The notes under the pieces: model-generated
Told to the model about the DNA's origin: nothing
The model's database searches: none
What the model saw: the letters and a program-made list of their open reading frames with translations, nothing else
In this document: piece after piece, positions 44,178 to 52,781 of the stretch
How positions within the stretch are numbered: position 1 is the first letter of the stretch
How the letters are laid out: every line of letters begins with the position of its first letter
Made by a program: the position numbers and the translations under genes
Assembly: GCF_024400215.1 (NCBI RefSeq)
Contig: NZ_CP053748.1
Span: forward strand, 2,232,001 to 2,296,000
Direction of reading: 5' to 3'
DNA length: 64,000 bases
DNA from: Massilia sp. erpn
Lineage (GTDB): Bacteria; Pseudomonadota; Gammaproteobacteria; Burkholderiales; Burkholderiaceae_D

Positions 44178-44903
44178 ATGATCGATATAAAAAACCTAAG
44201 CAAGTGGTATGGCCATTTCCAGGTGCTCTCAGAGTGCAGCACCAGTGTCGCCAAGGGCGATGTGATGGTCATTTGCGGCCCTTCCGGTTCGGGAAAATCA
44301 ACCCTGATAAAAACCGTCAACGGCCTGGAACCCTTCCAGAAAGGTGAAATTATTGTCGATGGCATATCGGTTGGCGCGCCCGGCACCAATTTGCCGGCCC
44401 TGCGCGCGCGCATCGGCATGGTATTCCAGAATTTCGAGTTGTTCCCCCATCTTTCGGTGCGCGAGAACCTGACCCTGGGCCAGGTCAAGGTGCTGGGGCG
44501 CAGCCAGGACGAGGCCAATGCCCGTGGCCTGAAGTATCTGGAGCGGGTCGGCCTGCTGTCGCAGCAGGATAAATTTCCGAATCAGCTGTCCGGCGGCCAG
44601 CAGCAGCGCGTGGCGATCGCGCGCGCCTTGTCGATGGACCCGATTGCCATGTTGTTCGACGAGCCGACGTCCGCCCTCGACCCGGAAATGATCAACGAAG
44701 TGCTCGATGTGATGGTGGGCCTGGCCCAGGAGGGCATGACGATGATGGTGGTCACCCACGAAATGGGCTTTGCGCGCAAGGTGGCCAACCGCGTGGTTTT
44801 CATGGACAAGGGCCATATCCTGGAAGACTGCAGCAAGGATGAATTCTTCGGCGCGCCGCGTTCCGAGCGCGCCCGCGACTTCCTTGCGCGTATCATTCAT
44901 TGA
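44178..44903 (+). CDS. gltL: Glutamate/aspartate-type ABC transporter ATPase
   Basis: A 241-residue polar amino-acid ABC ATPase. Walker A is G-P-S-G-S-G-K-S-T, the Q-loop lies in M-V-F-Q-N-F-E-L-F-P-H, the signature is L-S-G-G-Q-Q-Q-R-V-A-I-A-R-A-L, and Walker B is M-L-F-D-E-P-T-S-A-L-D-P-E, followed by the switch His in V-V-T-H-E-M-G-F-A. The start at ATG 44178 uses GGAGG at 44162-44166; a GTG at 44160 is an alternative that overlaps that site. It is placed before the binding-protein gene, which differs from the gltIJKL order of E. coli. Confidence 0.9.
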   Translation: MIDIKNLSKWYGHFQVLSECSTSVAKGDVMVICGPSGSGKSTLIKTVNGLEPFQKGEIIVDGISVGAPGTNLPALRARIGMVFQNFELFPHLSVRENLTLGQVKVLGRSQDEANARGLKYLERVGLLSQQDKFPNQLSGGQQQRVAIARALSMDPIAMLFDEPTSALDPEMINEVLDVMVGLAQEGMTMMVVTHEMGFARKVANRVVFMDKGHILEDCSKDEFFGAPRSERARDFLARIIH

Positions 44904-44992
44904 AATTCCGCCGGAACTGAATCCGGTTCAAGCTGTAGGGTTGCCGTAGCGAGCTGCTAAGTGTTGGTGCATTTTTTCTTTGCGGAGGAATC

Positions 44993-45934
44993 ATGACCTT
45001 GACCAGACTGTTTGCCCTGCTGTCCATCGCCTGCTGCGCCGCCACGGCCAGCGCCCAGGAACTCACCGGCACCCTCGCCAAAATCAAGCGCACTGGCCAG
45101 ATCACGCTGGGCGTGCGCGATGGCTCCGTGCCTTTCTCCTATCTGGACGATAAGCAGCAATACCAGGGCTATTCGGTGGACCTGTGCATGAAGATCGTGG
45201 TCCAGGTGCAGAAGCAGCTGGGCATGACCGATGTGAAGGTGGTGATGAATCCCGTAACTTCGGCCAACCGCATTCCGCTGATGGCGAACGGCACCATCGA
45301 CCTGGAATGCGGCTCCACCACCAATAATGCGGAGCGCCAGAAGCAGGTGGCTTTCGCGCCCACCATGTTCGTGATCGCCAACCGCCTGCTGGCGAAGAAG
45401 TCGTCGAATATCAAATCCCTGGCCGACATGAAGGGCAAGACCCTGGTGGCCACCGCCGGCACCACTACGCTCAAGCAGATGACGATTCTGAACAATGAGC
45501 AGAAGCTGGGCATGAATATCGTGGTCGGCAAGGACCATCCCGAATCCTTCCTGATGATGGAAACCGGGCGTGCCGCCGCCGAGGCCAATGACGATATCCT
45601 GCTGGCGGCCCAGGTGGCGAGTGCGCGCAACCCGTCCGAGTTCCAGATCACCGCCGAGGCGCTGTCGGTCGAACCTTACGGCATCATGCTGCGCCGCGAG
45701 GACGCGCCCTTCAAGCAGGCGGTGGATGCGGCCTTGGCCCGGCTGTATCAGTCGGATGATATCCAGCGCATCTACAACAAGTGGTTCATGAGTCCCATCC
45801 CGCCCAAGGGGATCAACTTGAACTTCCCCATGCCGCCGCAGCTCAAGGCCGTGCTGGCCAAACCCACCGATTCGCCCGATCCGGCGGCCTACGCGGCCGT
45901 GCCGCCGGCGCAGAAAGCCGCCACCAAGAAGTAA
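44993..45934 (+). CDS. gltI: Glutamate/aspartate ABC transporter substrate-binding protein
   Basis: A 313-residue periplasmic protein has a signal peptide ending TASAQE and a Good Shine-Dalgarno (GCGGAGGAATC). Family 3 solute-binding motifs are present: G-V-R-D-G-S-V-P-F-S-Y, G-Y-S-V-D-L-C, N-R-I-P-L-M-A-N-G-T-I-D-L-E-C-G-S-T-T-N-N and V-A-T-A-G-T-T. These match GltI. It delivers glutamate or aspartate to the permeases encoded next. The C-terminus ends in a short Lys/Ala tail. Confidence 0.9.
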   Translation: MTLTRLFALLSIACCAATASAQELTGTLAKIKRTGQITLGVRDGSVPFSYLDDKQQYQGYSVDLCMKIVVQVQKQLGMTDVKVVMNPVTSANRIPLMANGTIDLECGSTTNNAERQKQVAFAPTMFVIANRLLAKKSSNIKSLADMKGKTLVATAGTTTLKQMTILNNEQKLGMNIVVGKDHPESFLMMETGRAAAEANDDILLAAQVASARNPSEFQITAEALSVEPYGIMLRREDAPFKQAVDAALARLYQSDDIQRIYNKWFMSPIPPKGINLNFPMPPQLKAVLAKPTDSPDPAAYAAVPPAQKAATKK

Positions 45935-45949
45935 GCCTGGCCCGCCGCC

Positions 45950-46690
45950 ATGCACTACAACTGGAACTGGGCCATCTTCCGCGAGCTGTCGCCGGACGGC
46001 GTGCACACCTATTGGGATACGCTGATGTCCGGCCTGGCGTGGACGCTGGCGACCTCGCTGGCCGGCTGGGTCATGGCGCTGGCCTTGGGCATGCTAGTGG
46101 GCGTGCTGCGCACCTTGCCCAGCCCCTGGCTGCGCCGCGCCGGCACGGCCTATGTGGAGCTGTTCCGCAATATCCCGTTGCTGGTGCAGATGTTTCTGTG
46201 GTTCTTCGTCGTGCCTGAACTGCTGCCGCGCGCGGCGGGCGACTGGCTGAAGGCACTGCCCAATGCGCCTTTCCTGACGGCCGTGGTCTGCCTCGGCTTC
46301 TTTACGTCGGCGCGGGTGGCGGTGCAGGTCACGGCGGGCATCGAAGCGCTGGCGGGCGGCCAGAAGCTGGCGGCGCTGGCCCTGGGCCTGACGCGGCGGC
46401 AGACCTATCGCCACGTGCTGCTGCCGCTGGCGCTGCGCATCATCCTGCCGCCGTTGACCAGCGAATTCCTTAACATCATCAAGAACAGTTCCGTCGCCCT
46501 GACCATCGGCTTGATGGAGCTGACCGCCAGCGCGCGCGCTGTGCAGGAGTTCTCCTTCCAGGTGTTCGAAGCGTTTTCCGCCGCCACCCTGATCTATGTG
46601 CTGGTGAATATCGTGGTGGTGGCCGGCATGGCCTGGCTGGAGCGGCGGCTGGCGCTGCCCGGCACACTGGCGAGCGGGGGAGGGCGCTGA
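45950..46690 (+). CDS. gltJ: Glutamate/aspartate ABC transporter permease 1
   Basis: A 246-residue inner-membrane permease of the HisMQ family. It opens with Y-N-W-N-W, shared with GltJ proteins, and carries the Y-V-E-L-F-R-N-I-P-L-L-V-Q motif. The EAA-type cytoplasmic loop that contacts the ATPase is A-L-A-L-G-L-T-R-R-Q-T-Y-R-H-V-L-L-P-L-A-L-R. It starts 15 bp after gltI, and its stop overlaps the next start (TGATG). Confidence 0.9.
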   Translation: MHYNWNWAIFRELSPDGVHTYWDTLMSGLAWTLATSLAGWVMALALGMLVGVLRTLPSPWLRRAGTAYVELFRNIPLLVQMFLWFFVVPELLPRAAGDWLKALPNAPFLTAVVCLGFFTSARVAVQVTAGIEALAGGQKLAALALGLTRRQTYRHVLLPLALRIILPPLTSEFLNIIKNSSVALTIGLMELTASARAVQEFSFQVFEAFSAATLIYVLVNIVVVAGMAWLERRLALPGTLASGGGR

Positions 46691-47382
46691 TGTTTTCCCA
46701 GTTCGACTTCGATGTGATCGCGCGCTCCTGGCTTTACCTGTTTCGCACCGGGATGGCGTTCACGCTGGAGCTGACCGTGCTGTCCATGCTGGGTGGCGTG
46801 GCGCTCGGCACCTTGCTGGCGCTGGGGCGCCTGTCCAGCTTCAAGCCCGTTGCGCTGCTGGCCGCCACTTATGTGAACCTGATCCGCGCCGTGCCGCTGG
46901 TGCTGGTGATCTTCTGGTTCTACTTCCTTGTGCCGTATGTGGCGGCCTGGCTGATCGGCGCCGCCGAGCCGGTGAAGGTGGGCACATTTCTCTCGGCGCT
47001 GATCACCTTCATCCTGTTCCAGGCGGCTTATTACTGTGAGATCATGCGCGGCGGCATACAGGCTATTTCGCGCGGCCAGCTGTATGCGGCGCAGGCGCTG
47101 GGCATGGGCTACTGGCAGACCATGTGGCTCATCGTGCTGCCCCAGGCTTTCCGCAATATGCTGCCGGTGCTACTGACGCAGACCATCGTGCTGTTCCAGG
47201 ATGTGTCCCTGGTGTATGTGCTGTCAGTGCCGGACTTCGTCGGCGCGGCGAGCAAGATCGCCCAGCGCGACGGCCGGCTGGTGGAGATGTATGTGTTTGT
47301 GGCCCTGGTCTATCTGCTGCTGTGCTGCGTCCTGTCCTGGCTGGCGCGCCGCCTGCAGGCGCGCGTCGCCATCATCCGCTAG
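46690..47382 (+). CDS. gltK: Glutamate/aspartate ABC transporter permease 2
   Basis: A 230-residue HisMQ-family permease, partner of the preceding one. It has Y-V-N-L-I-R-A-V-P-L-V-L-V and the EAA loop A-Q-A-L-G-M-G-Y-W-Q-T-M-W-L-I-V-L-P-Q-A-F-R. The start overlaps the stop of gltJ by one base. Its last 11 bp overlap tail-to-tail with the antitoxin gene on the other strand. Confidence 0.9.
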   Translation: MFSQFDFDVIARSWLYLFRTGMAFTLELTVLSMLGGVALGTLLALGRLSSFKPVALLAATYVNLIRAVPLVLVIFWFYFLVPYVAAWLIGAAEPVKVGTFLSALITFILFQAAYYCEIMRGGIQAISRGQLYAAQALGMGYWQTMWLIVLPQAFRNMLPVLLTQTIVLFQDVSLVYVLSVPDFVGAASKIAQRDGRLVEMYVFVALVYLLLCCVLSWLARRLQARVAIIR

Positions 47383-47602
47383 CCTGGTCTGTGGTCGGCA
47401 AATCCTCGGCGGCGGGCGGCGCCTTGCCCGCGGCGGCGGACAACTGGCGCAGCGTCTCCTGAATCGCCATCCAGTCCTGTACCGAGAGCAGCACGGCGCT
47501 ATTGCGCTTGCCGGTGATGGTGATCGGCATATGGCTCTGGGCCGCTTCGTCGATCAGCCGGTATAGGCTGGCGCGCGCCGCACTTGCCGAAAGTATGGTC
47601 AT
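47372..47602 (-). CDS. Orphan Phd/YefM-type antitoxin
   Basis: A 76-residue protein whose first 50 residues fit the Phd/YefM antitoxin fold: M-T-I-L-S-A-S-A-A-R-A-S-L-Y-R-L-I-D-E-A, then P-I-T-I-T-G-K-R-N-S-A-V-L-L-S and W-x-A-I-Q-E-T-L. The start has a strong Shine-Dalgarno (GGGGGAG). Antitoxins of this type bind operator DNA with the N-terminal part and a toxin with the tail. No toxin follows: the next sequence on that strand is the antisense of gltK. The tail after residue 55 is Ala/Pro-rich and may not be a normal toxin-binding helix. Confidence 0.8.
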   Translation of the reverse strand: MTILSASAARASLYRLIDEAAQSHMPITITGKRNSAVLLSVQDWMAIQETLRQLSAAAGKAPPAAEDLPTTDQASG

Positions 47603-47729
47603 AAAGTCTCCCCCTTTTTTAGACGAAAACCTACGCTTTTGTGTACATTTCGTCAAGCATTTACTGATGGCTGCGGGCTTGGGGCCGGGCAGCAGGTAAA
47701 ATACCGGCATCCGCAATATGAGAGCCGCC

Positions 47730-48779
47730 ATGTCCCAATTCGACGCCCCCTCCAGCCTGACCATTATCCGCCCAGACGACTGGCATTTGCACCTGCGCGA
47801 CGGCGCCACCATGGCCAGCGTGCTGCCGCACAGCGCGCGCCAGTTTGCCCGCGCCATTGTGATGCCGAACCTGAAACCGCCTGTGACCACCGTGGCGGCG
47901 GCCGAGGCCTACCGCCAGCGCATTGTCGACGCTCTGCCGCAAGGCATGCAGTTCGAGCCGCTGATGACGCTCTACCTGACCAATAACACCTCGCCGGAAG
48001 AGATTCTGCGCGCCCAGGAAAGCGGCATCGTACATGCCGTCAAACTCTACCCGGCCGGCGCCACCACCAATTCCGACGCTGGCGTGACCGATCTGGCCAA
48101 CTGCTACAAGGTGCTGGAAGCGATGCAGGAAGTGGGCATGCCTTTCCTGGTGCACGGCGAAGTCACCGATCAGGACATCGACCTGTTCGACCGCGAGGCC
48201 GTCTTCATCGAGCGCGTGATGCGCCCGCTGCGCCGCGATTTCCCGGCACTGAACATCGTTTTCGAACATATCACCACCAAGGACGCGGCGCAGTACGTGG
48301 CCGAGGCGGAAGGTCCGATTGCGGCTACCATCACCCCGCACCACCTGCTGTACAACCGCAACGAGATTTTCAAAGGCGGCATCCGCCCGCACTACTACTG
48401 CCTGCCGGTGCTGAAACGCGAAGAACACCGCCTGGCGCTGGTGACGGCAGCGACCAGCGGCGACGAGCGTTTCTTCCTCGGCACGGATTCCGCGCCGCAC
48501 GCCAAGGGCGCCAAAGAAGCGGCCTGCGGCTGCGCCGGTTGCTACACCGCCCTGCACGCGATGGAGCTGTACGCCGAAGCCTTTGAACGCGCCGGCGCGC
48601 TGGACAAGCTGGAAGCCTTCGCCAGCCTGAACGGCCCCGCCTTCTACGGCCTGCCGCCCAACACCGACACCATCACCCTCAAGCGCGAGCAATGGACGCT
48701 GCCTGAAACCCTGCCATTCGGCGACCAGGAAATCGTGCCGCTGAACGCCGGCGAAACGATCAACTGGAAAATGGCGTAA
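47730..48779 (+). CDS. pyrC: Dihydroorotase
   Basis: A 349-residue class II dihydroorotase, matching the E. coli length. It cyclises carbamoyl-aspartate in pyrimidine synthesis. Metal-site motifs are [10 protein letters not shown], the carboxylated lysine in [31 protein letters not shown] and [13 protein letters not shown]. The start at 47730 (MSQFD) is by family length; ATG 47718 would add four residues. The next gene starts directly after the stop. Confidence 0.95.
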   Translation: MSQFDAPSSLTIIRPDDWHLHLRDGATMASVLPHSARQFARAIVMPNLKPPVTTVAAAEAYRQRIVDALPQGMQFEPLMTLYLTNNTSPEEILRAQESGIVHAVKLYPAGATTNSDAGVTDLANCYKVLEAMQEVGMPFLVHGEVTDQDIDLFDREAVFIERVMRPLRRDFPALNIVFEHITTKDAAQYVAEAEGPIAATITPHHLLYNRNEIFKGGIRPHYYCLPVLKREEHRLALVTAATSGDERFFLGTDSAPHAKGAKEAACGCAGCYTALHAMELYAEAFERAGALDKLEAFASLNGPAFYGLPPNTDTITLKREQWTLPETLPFGDQEIVPLNAGETINWKMA

Positions 48780-49577
48780 GTGTTCTCGGACATCGACTGG
48801 TCCCGCCCTTGGTACGCCTCGGTGCGGGACGCTGCCTCGCGCAGCGACTTGAGCGGCAGCAGCGTGGTCGACACTTTCTGTCAGCAGGCCAGCGCGCTGG
48901 GCCTGCGCAACCATCTCGGCTTGCCGCTCTCCTTCGTGCCGCAAGCCGCGCTGCCGGAAGGCACGGCCTACGAGGAATTCATCGGCGCCACCGGCGGCGT
49001 GCCGACGCGCGACAACCTGCATGACTTCTTCAATGGCCTGATCTGGCTGACTTTCCCGCATATCAAACGCCAGCTGAACGCCCTGCAGGCGGCGCAGATC
49101 GAGCGCGACGGCGTCGGCAAATCGCGTGGCCCTGCGCGCGACGCCGCCACCATCTACGACGAAAACTCGGCCCTGCTGGTGGTGCGCGACAATGTCGAAG
49201 GCGCGGCTCTGGTGGATGCCCTGCGCAATCACCGCTGGCGCGAAGCCTTTGTCGAGCGCCGCGCCATGTTCGACACGGATGCGGAAGTCTGGCTGTTCGG
49301 TCACGCGCTGATGGAAAAGCTGGTGGCGCCCTACAAGGCCATCACCGCCCACACCCGCGTGCTGCTGGCCGACGACAGCTACTTCGCACTGGACCCGGTG
49401 GCACGCCGCGCCTGGATCGATGAGCGCGAAACGCGCCTGCTGGAACAGGATGGCTTGAGCAACGCCGGCTTCACGCCGCTGCCGGTGCTGGGCATTCCCG
49501 GCTGGTGGCCGCGGCAGGACGACGATTTCTATAACGACGCTGCCGTTTTCCGCCCCAAGCGGACTGCTGCAGCCTGA
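48780..49577 (+). CDS. DUF3025 domain protein
   Basis: A 265-residue protein that begins with GTG immediately after the pyrC TAA, so it is probably translated by coupling. The DUF3025 signature is visible in N-L-H-D-F-F-N-G-L-I-W-L-T-F-P-H-I-K and in D-E-N-S-A-L-L-V. No signal peptide or membrane segment is seen, so it is cytoplasmic. Function is unknown; the constant N-x-x-D-F-F-N-x-L-x-W and F-P motifs suggest an enzyme or binding pocket but I cannot say more. Confidence 0.85.
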   Translation: MFSDIDWSRPWYASVRDAASRSDLSGSSVVDTFCQQASALGLRNHLGLPLSFVPQAALPEGTAYEEFIGATGGVPTRDNLHDFFNGLIWLTFPHIKRQLNALQAAQIERDGVGKSRGPARDAATIYDENSALLVVRDNVEGAALVDALRNHRWREAFVERRAMFDTDAEVWLFGHALMEKLVAPYKAITAHTRVLLADDSYFALDPVARRAWIDERETRLLEQDGLSNAGFTPLPVLGIPGWWPRQDDDFYNDAAVFRPKRTAAA

Positions 49578-49605
49578 ACCCCGCCCCGGCGGAGAAAGCG
49601 AGACC

Positions 49606-50601
49606 ATGAGCAAGGCTATCCGTTGGGGCATACTGGGCACGGGCAAAATCGCCAAGGCGTTCGCCAAGGCGCTGACTGAAGTGAGTGATGTGGAGCTGGT
49701 AGCGGTGGCCTCGCGCACCGAAGCCAATGCTGCCGCATTCGCCGCCGAATATGGCGTGGCGCGCAGCTACGCCAGTTATCAGGCGCTGGCCGACGATCCC
49801 GGCGTCGATGTGGTGTATCTCGCCACGCCGCATCCCATGCATCATGCGGATGCCCTCATGTGCCTGAACGCGGGCAAGCCCATCCTCGTTGAAAAATCCT
49901 TCACCGTGAACCGGCGCGAAGCCGAGGACATCATCGCCCTGGCGCGCGAGAAAAAACTGTTCGTGATGGAAGCGATGTGGACGCGCTTCCTGCCGGCCGT
50001 GCTGGAAGCCAAGCGCATTGTCGACAGCGGAGAGATCGGCCTGCCGGCGACCGTGCAGGCCGATTTCGGCTTCGCTTCCGATGCCGGTCCCGAACACCGC
50101 CTGTTCAATCCCGAACTGGGCGGCGGCTCCCTGCTCGACCTGGGCATTTACCCCTTATCGATTGCCGCCTTCCTCATGGGTGAGGTGGTGTCGGTGCAGG
50201 CCAGCGGCGAGCTGGGGGCGACCGGCGTCGATGTGCAGGCCAGCTTCATCCTGCGCCACAAGAATGGCGGCATGAGCACCTGTACCAGCAGCCTGCGCGC
50301 GCGCACGCCGACCGAGCTGACGATCTGCGGCAGCAAAGGCTTTGTGCGCCTGAATGGCCGCTTCCACAACACCGAAAGCATCACTGTCGAACTGACGGAC
50401 GGTACTGGCCGCACGCAGCAACTGCCGCGCATCGGCCATGGCTATGCGCACGAAATCATGGAAGTGAGCCGCTGTCTGCGCGCCGGCCTGCTGGAAAGCG
50501 CCGTCATGCCGCAGGCGGAAAGTGTGGCCCTGATGGGGATATTGGATGCGATGCGCGCCCAGATTGGCGTGGTCTATCCCGCCGACCGCCAGGGCGCGTA
50601 A
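49606..50601 (+). CDS. Gfo/Idh/MocA family oxidoreductase
   Basis: A 331-residue NAD(P)-dependent sugar-type dehydrogenase. The Rossmann motif is G-I-L-G-T-G-K-I-A-K-A-F, and the family motif E-K-S-F-T-V-N carries the catalytic Lys. M-E-A-M-W-T-R-F-L-P and L-D-L-G-I-Y-P-L are typical of the dihydrodiol dehydrogenase subgroup. Substrate is unknown. It starts 28 bp after the DUF3025 gene with GGAG upstream and probably ends the pyrC transcript. Confidence 0.87.
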   Translation: MSKAIRWGILGTGKIAKAFAKALTEVSDVELVAVASRTEANAAAFAAEYGVARSYASYQALADDPGVDVVYLATPHPMHHADALMCLNAGKPILVEKSFTVNRREAEDIIALAREKKLFVMEAMWTRFLPAVLEAKRIVDSGEIGLPATVQADFGFASDAGPEHRLFNPELGGGSLLDLGIYPLSIAAFLMGEVVSVQASGELGATGVDVQASFILRHKNGGMSTCTSSLRARTPTELTICGSKGFVRLNGRFHNTESITVELTDGTGRTQQLPRIGHGYAHEIMEVSRCLRAGLLESAVMPQAESVALMGILDAMRAQIGVVYPADRQGA

Positions 50602-50610
50602 ACAGAAACG

Positions 50611-50646
50611 GCGCCGGATCGGGGGCAATACCGGCCCGATCGGCGC
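50611..50646. terminator. Hairpin between convergent oxidoreductase and PEP-CTERM genes
   Basis: GCGCCGGATCGGG pairs with CCCGATCGGCGC with one bulged base. The exit on the minus strand is only moderately T-rich, so termination is likely but not certain. Confidence 0.5.
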
Positions 50647-50654
50647 AAAAAAGC

Positions 50655-51392
50655 TTAGGTACGCTTACGCTGGCGGATCGCAACACCGAGGATAGTGAGA
50701 CCGCCGAGCATCAACATCCAGGAAGATGGCTCCGGTACCGGAATCAGGCCAACAAATTCTTCTTTGCCGAGGAAGTGATGAATACCAGGGTCATACTCGG
50801 GGCCATAGATACTAAAATCCCTCACCATGACGGTGTTAAATCCTGTCCCGACATAGGTGAAAGCCAGGCTATCCGCATCCTTTGGCAAAGCTGTTTCAGC
50901 GCGGCGGTCAAATATTGTGCCGCCCTCCTGCCGCATAGCAAACAGATTTGTGGCGTTATTGCCCGGCCCCCAAGTGCTGGAAAGTGCCGGATCGCTACTG
51001 CTGCCTGGGGCGCTGACCCTGAATTCAAGCTTGGGTGCTGGATTGGACAGGCGGCCCAACTCTGCGGCATTCCATTTGATCGTTCCATTGATTACTTCAG
51101 TATTCGATGTAACGCTGCCCAAGATGGAAAAATTGTCACGGAGGCTGCCGAACACGTCGTAACTGGTGACAGTGTAGTGGGACAAGTAGGATTGACCTGG
51201 TCGCCAGTTCCATTGATAGTAAATGTCGCGTTTTTGCAGATTGAAGCGAGCGCCGGCCTCGACAATTTGCGTCTCAATAGAAATTTGATTAGGGAAGCTA
51301 TTGCTGCTGCTGACATCGAAGGTAAGGATGGCGGCAGAGGCGCTGGCAGAAACCGCAGTCAGTGCGGCGAATACGAGAGCTGGTAAGCGCAT
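50655..51392 (-). CDS. PEP-CTERM protein, paralogue 1
   Basis: A 245-residue exported protein has a signal peptide (MRLPALVFAALTAVSASASAA) and a C-terminal sorting tail V-P-E-P-S-S-W, a hydrophobic helix, and R-Q-R-K-R-T. In the PEP-CTERM/exosortase system the tail is recognised by an exosortase in the inner membrane. The middle is a beta-rich domain shared with the genes at 51965 and 52782, including T-S-Y-D-V and D-F-S-I-Y-G-P-E-Y-D. The function of this domain is unknown. No exosortase gene is in the window. The upstream region shares a conserved block with that of paralogue 3. Confidence 0.85.
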   Translation of the reverse strand: MRLPALVFAALTAVSASASAAILTFDVSSSNSFPNQISIETQIVEAGARFNLQKRDIYYQWNWRPGQSYLSHYTVTSYDVFGSLRDNFSILGSVTSNTEVINGTIKWNAAELGRLSNPAPKLEFRVSAPGSSSDPALSSTWGPGNNATNLFAMRQEGGTIFDRRAETALPKDADSLAFTYVGTGFNTVMVRDFSIYGPEYDPGIHHFLGKEEFVGLIPVPEPSSWMLMLGGLTILGVAIRQRKRT

Positions 51393-51447
51393 GAGAAAAT
51401 ATTGAAAATAAATTTCAATTTTGCATCAACATTTCCATAAAATCAAT
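51393..51447 (-). promoter_or_regulatory. Upstream block of PEP-CTERM paralogue 1, shared with paralogue 3
   Basis: See the similarity ATTGATTTTA-x-GGAAAT-x-TT and AATATTTTC next to the start codon. Either a duplicated promoter or a common regulatory site. The rest of the gap to 51489 shows nothing more. Confidence 0.55.
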
Positions 51448-51489
51448 CTTCAATCGGAAATGAATTCTGCCACGCTCATAATAGCGGCC

Positions 51490-51822
51490 TTAGCGGAACG
51501 GGGCTGGCCTCTTCCGGCTTGCCGCGAGACCGATCACACACGCGCCAGCCAGCAGAAGTGCCCAGCCGGAAGGTTCCGGTACTGGTTCGGCGGCGTTGTC
51601 ACGCGCGTGCTTAGGATCGTTATCCCGCGCCGCCAGGTAGTCAGCATCGGCTGACTTGGCCTTTTCATCCTCGCGGATTATTTCGTGGACTTTGTCAGTC
51701 GCTTCCAGCGTCGGTACAGGGGGGGCGGTGCCTTCTTTGTCTTGGACAGCTTTGCTGGCGATAGCAGTTGGGCTGACCATAATGGCCGTGACGATCGCCA
51801 AGGCTAGGCAAGAACTGCGCAT
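51490..51822 (-). CDS. Small PEP-CTERM protein
   Basis: A 110-residue protein with a signal peptide (MRSSCLALAIVTAIMVSPTAIAS), a short charged mature part rich in Asp, Glu and Lys, and the PEP-CTERM tail V-P-E-P-S-G-W, a hydrophobic helix, S-R-K-R. The mature part is only about 60 residues and looks unstructured. It is unrelated to the three larger PEP-CTERM proteins around it apart from the tail. An ATG one codon upstream (51825) is also possible. Confidence 0.75.
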   Translation of the reverse strand: MRSSCLALAIVTAIMVSPTAIASKAVQDKEGTAPPVPTLEATDKVHEIIREDEKAKSADADYLAARDNDPKHARDNAAEPVPEPSGWALLLAGACVIGLAASRKRPAPFR

Positions 51823-51964
51823 CAAAAACTCCGGTGTCCAAATTGAAATATGAGATATTGCACCGCAATATTACCACATTTATAATTTGTTGCAGAAAAC
51901 CTTGATGCGGAGCGGGGGCGACGGCCGGACCGACCGTCTGCCGATCCGGAGTGAGCCTAGGCGC

Positions 51965-52732
51965 TCAGGTGTGTTTGCGGCGGCGCATAGCAATGCCGAG
52001 CAGAGCACTCCCGCTCAACAGCATCAGCCAGGAAGATGGCTCTGGCACGGGTAAAGGAAGAATATCCAGCATTTCATACTCAGTATTATGTCGTACACCG
52101 AAACCGTACTGAGGCCCAGTTATCTCAATGCCAAGATATGTAACAGGCTTGGAGAAATCTGCCAATATCTGGAAATCCAGGTTATCGCTGCCATTTGGTA
52201 ATTTTTTTAAAGCCGAGGCGCTGGCGTATAGATCAGAAGAACCGGAGGTCATGGGGATGAAGTCCTTGCTTCCATCCTCGCTGCTGATTTTTACGCTGTT
52301 TATGCCTTTTTCCCAATAATAAAATGAGGAAACGAGTGAAATGGAAAAATCGGCTGAACCCATTAGACTTACTTGTTGTGGCTTGCCAATCCCTAAACTC
52401 CCATTGATTGTAATTGAGCGGTTAGGATTTTTGTTGTCTGAGTCATAATAAAAGTGCCGATATGAATCCTGATAATAGCCAGAGACGTCATAAGATTTTA
52501 CTTTTGTGCGCAAAATAAATTTGAGGCTGGAATCGGTGAAGGTTACTTCGGATTTTATGTATTCAGCATAATTTGTGCGCGGTCCGGTTTCAACGAACTG
52601 TTGCATGTTGACCCAAGTCTGATAGGTCCCCGGTTCATTGTAGTTAATGCTGAAATTGGTAATGCCACCTGCCTGTACAATGGGGCTTGCAAGCAATAAT
52701 GTGCAAATGGTAAGAAAATGTGGGGTTTGCAT
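51965..52732 (-). CDS. PEP-CTERM protein, paralogue 2
   Basis: A 255-residue protein with a signal peptide (M-Q-T-P-H-F, hydrophobic core, cleavage near V-Q-A-G-G) and the tail V-P-E-P-S-S-W, helix, R-R-R-K-H-T. The core shares N-Y-x-E, K-S-Y-D-V-S-G, L-P-N-G-S-D-N-L-D-F and I-T-G-P-Q-Y with the two neighbours. The DNA is much more AT-rich than the housekeeping genes. The start at 52732 lacks a clear Shine-Dalgarno; an upstream extension to 52816 would run into the next gene and removes the signal peptide from the N-terminus. Confidence 0.78.
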   Translation of the reverse strand: MQTPHFLTICTLLLASPIVQAGGITNFSINYNEPGTYQTWVNMQQFVETGPRTNYAEYIKSEVTFTDSSLKFILRTKVKSYDVSGYYQDSYRHFYYDSDNKNPNRSITINGSLGIGKPQQVSLMGSADFSISLVSSFYYWEKGINSVKISSEDGSKDFIPMTSGSSDLYASASALKKLPNGSDNLDFQILADFSKPVTYLGIEITGPQYGFGVRHNTEYEMLDILPLPVPEPSSWLMLLSGSALLGIAMRRRKHT

Positions 52733-52781
52733 GAAATTTGGAATTGGTGGTATAGGGTTTTGCTGAGAGATATGCTCTTCT

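Noticed and set aside
47383..47730. A toxin partner for the Phd/YefM antitoxin
   Set aside because: No open frame with RelE, YoeB or Doc features is found on either side.
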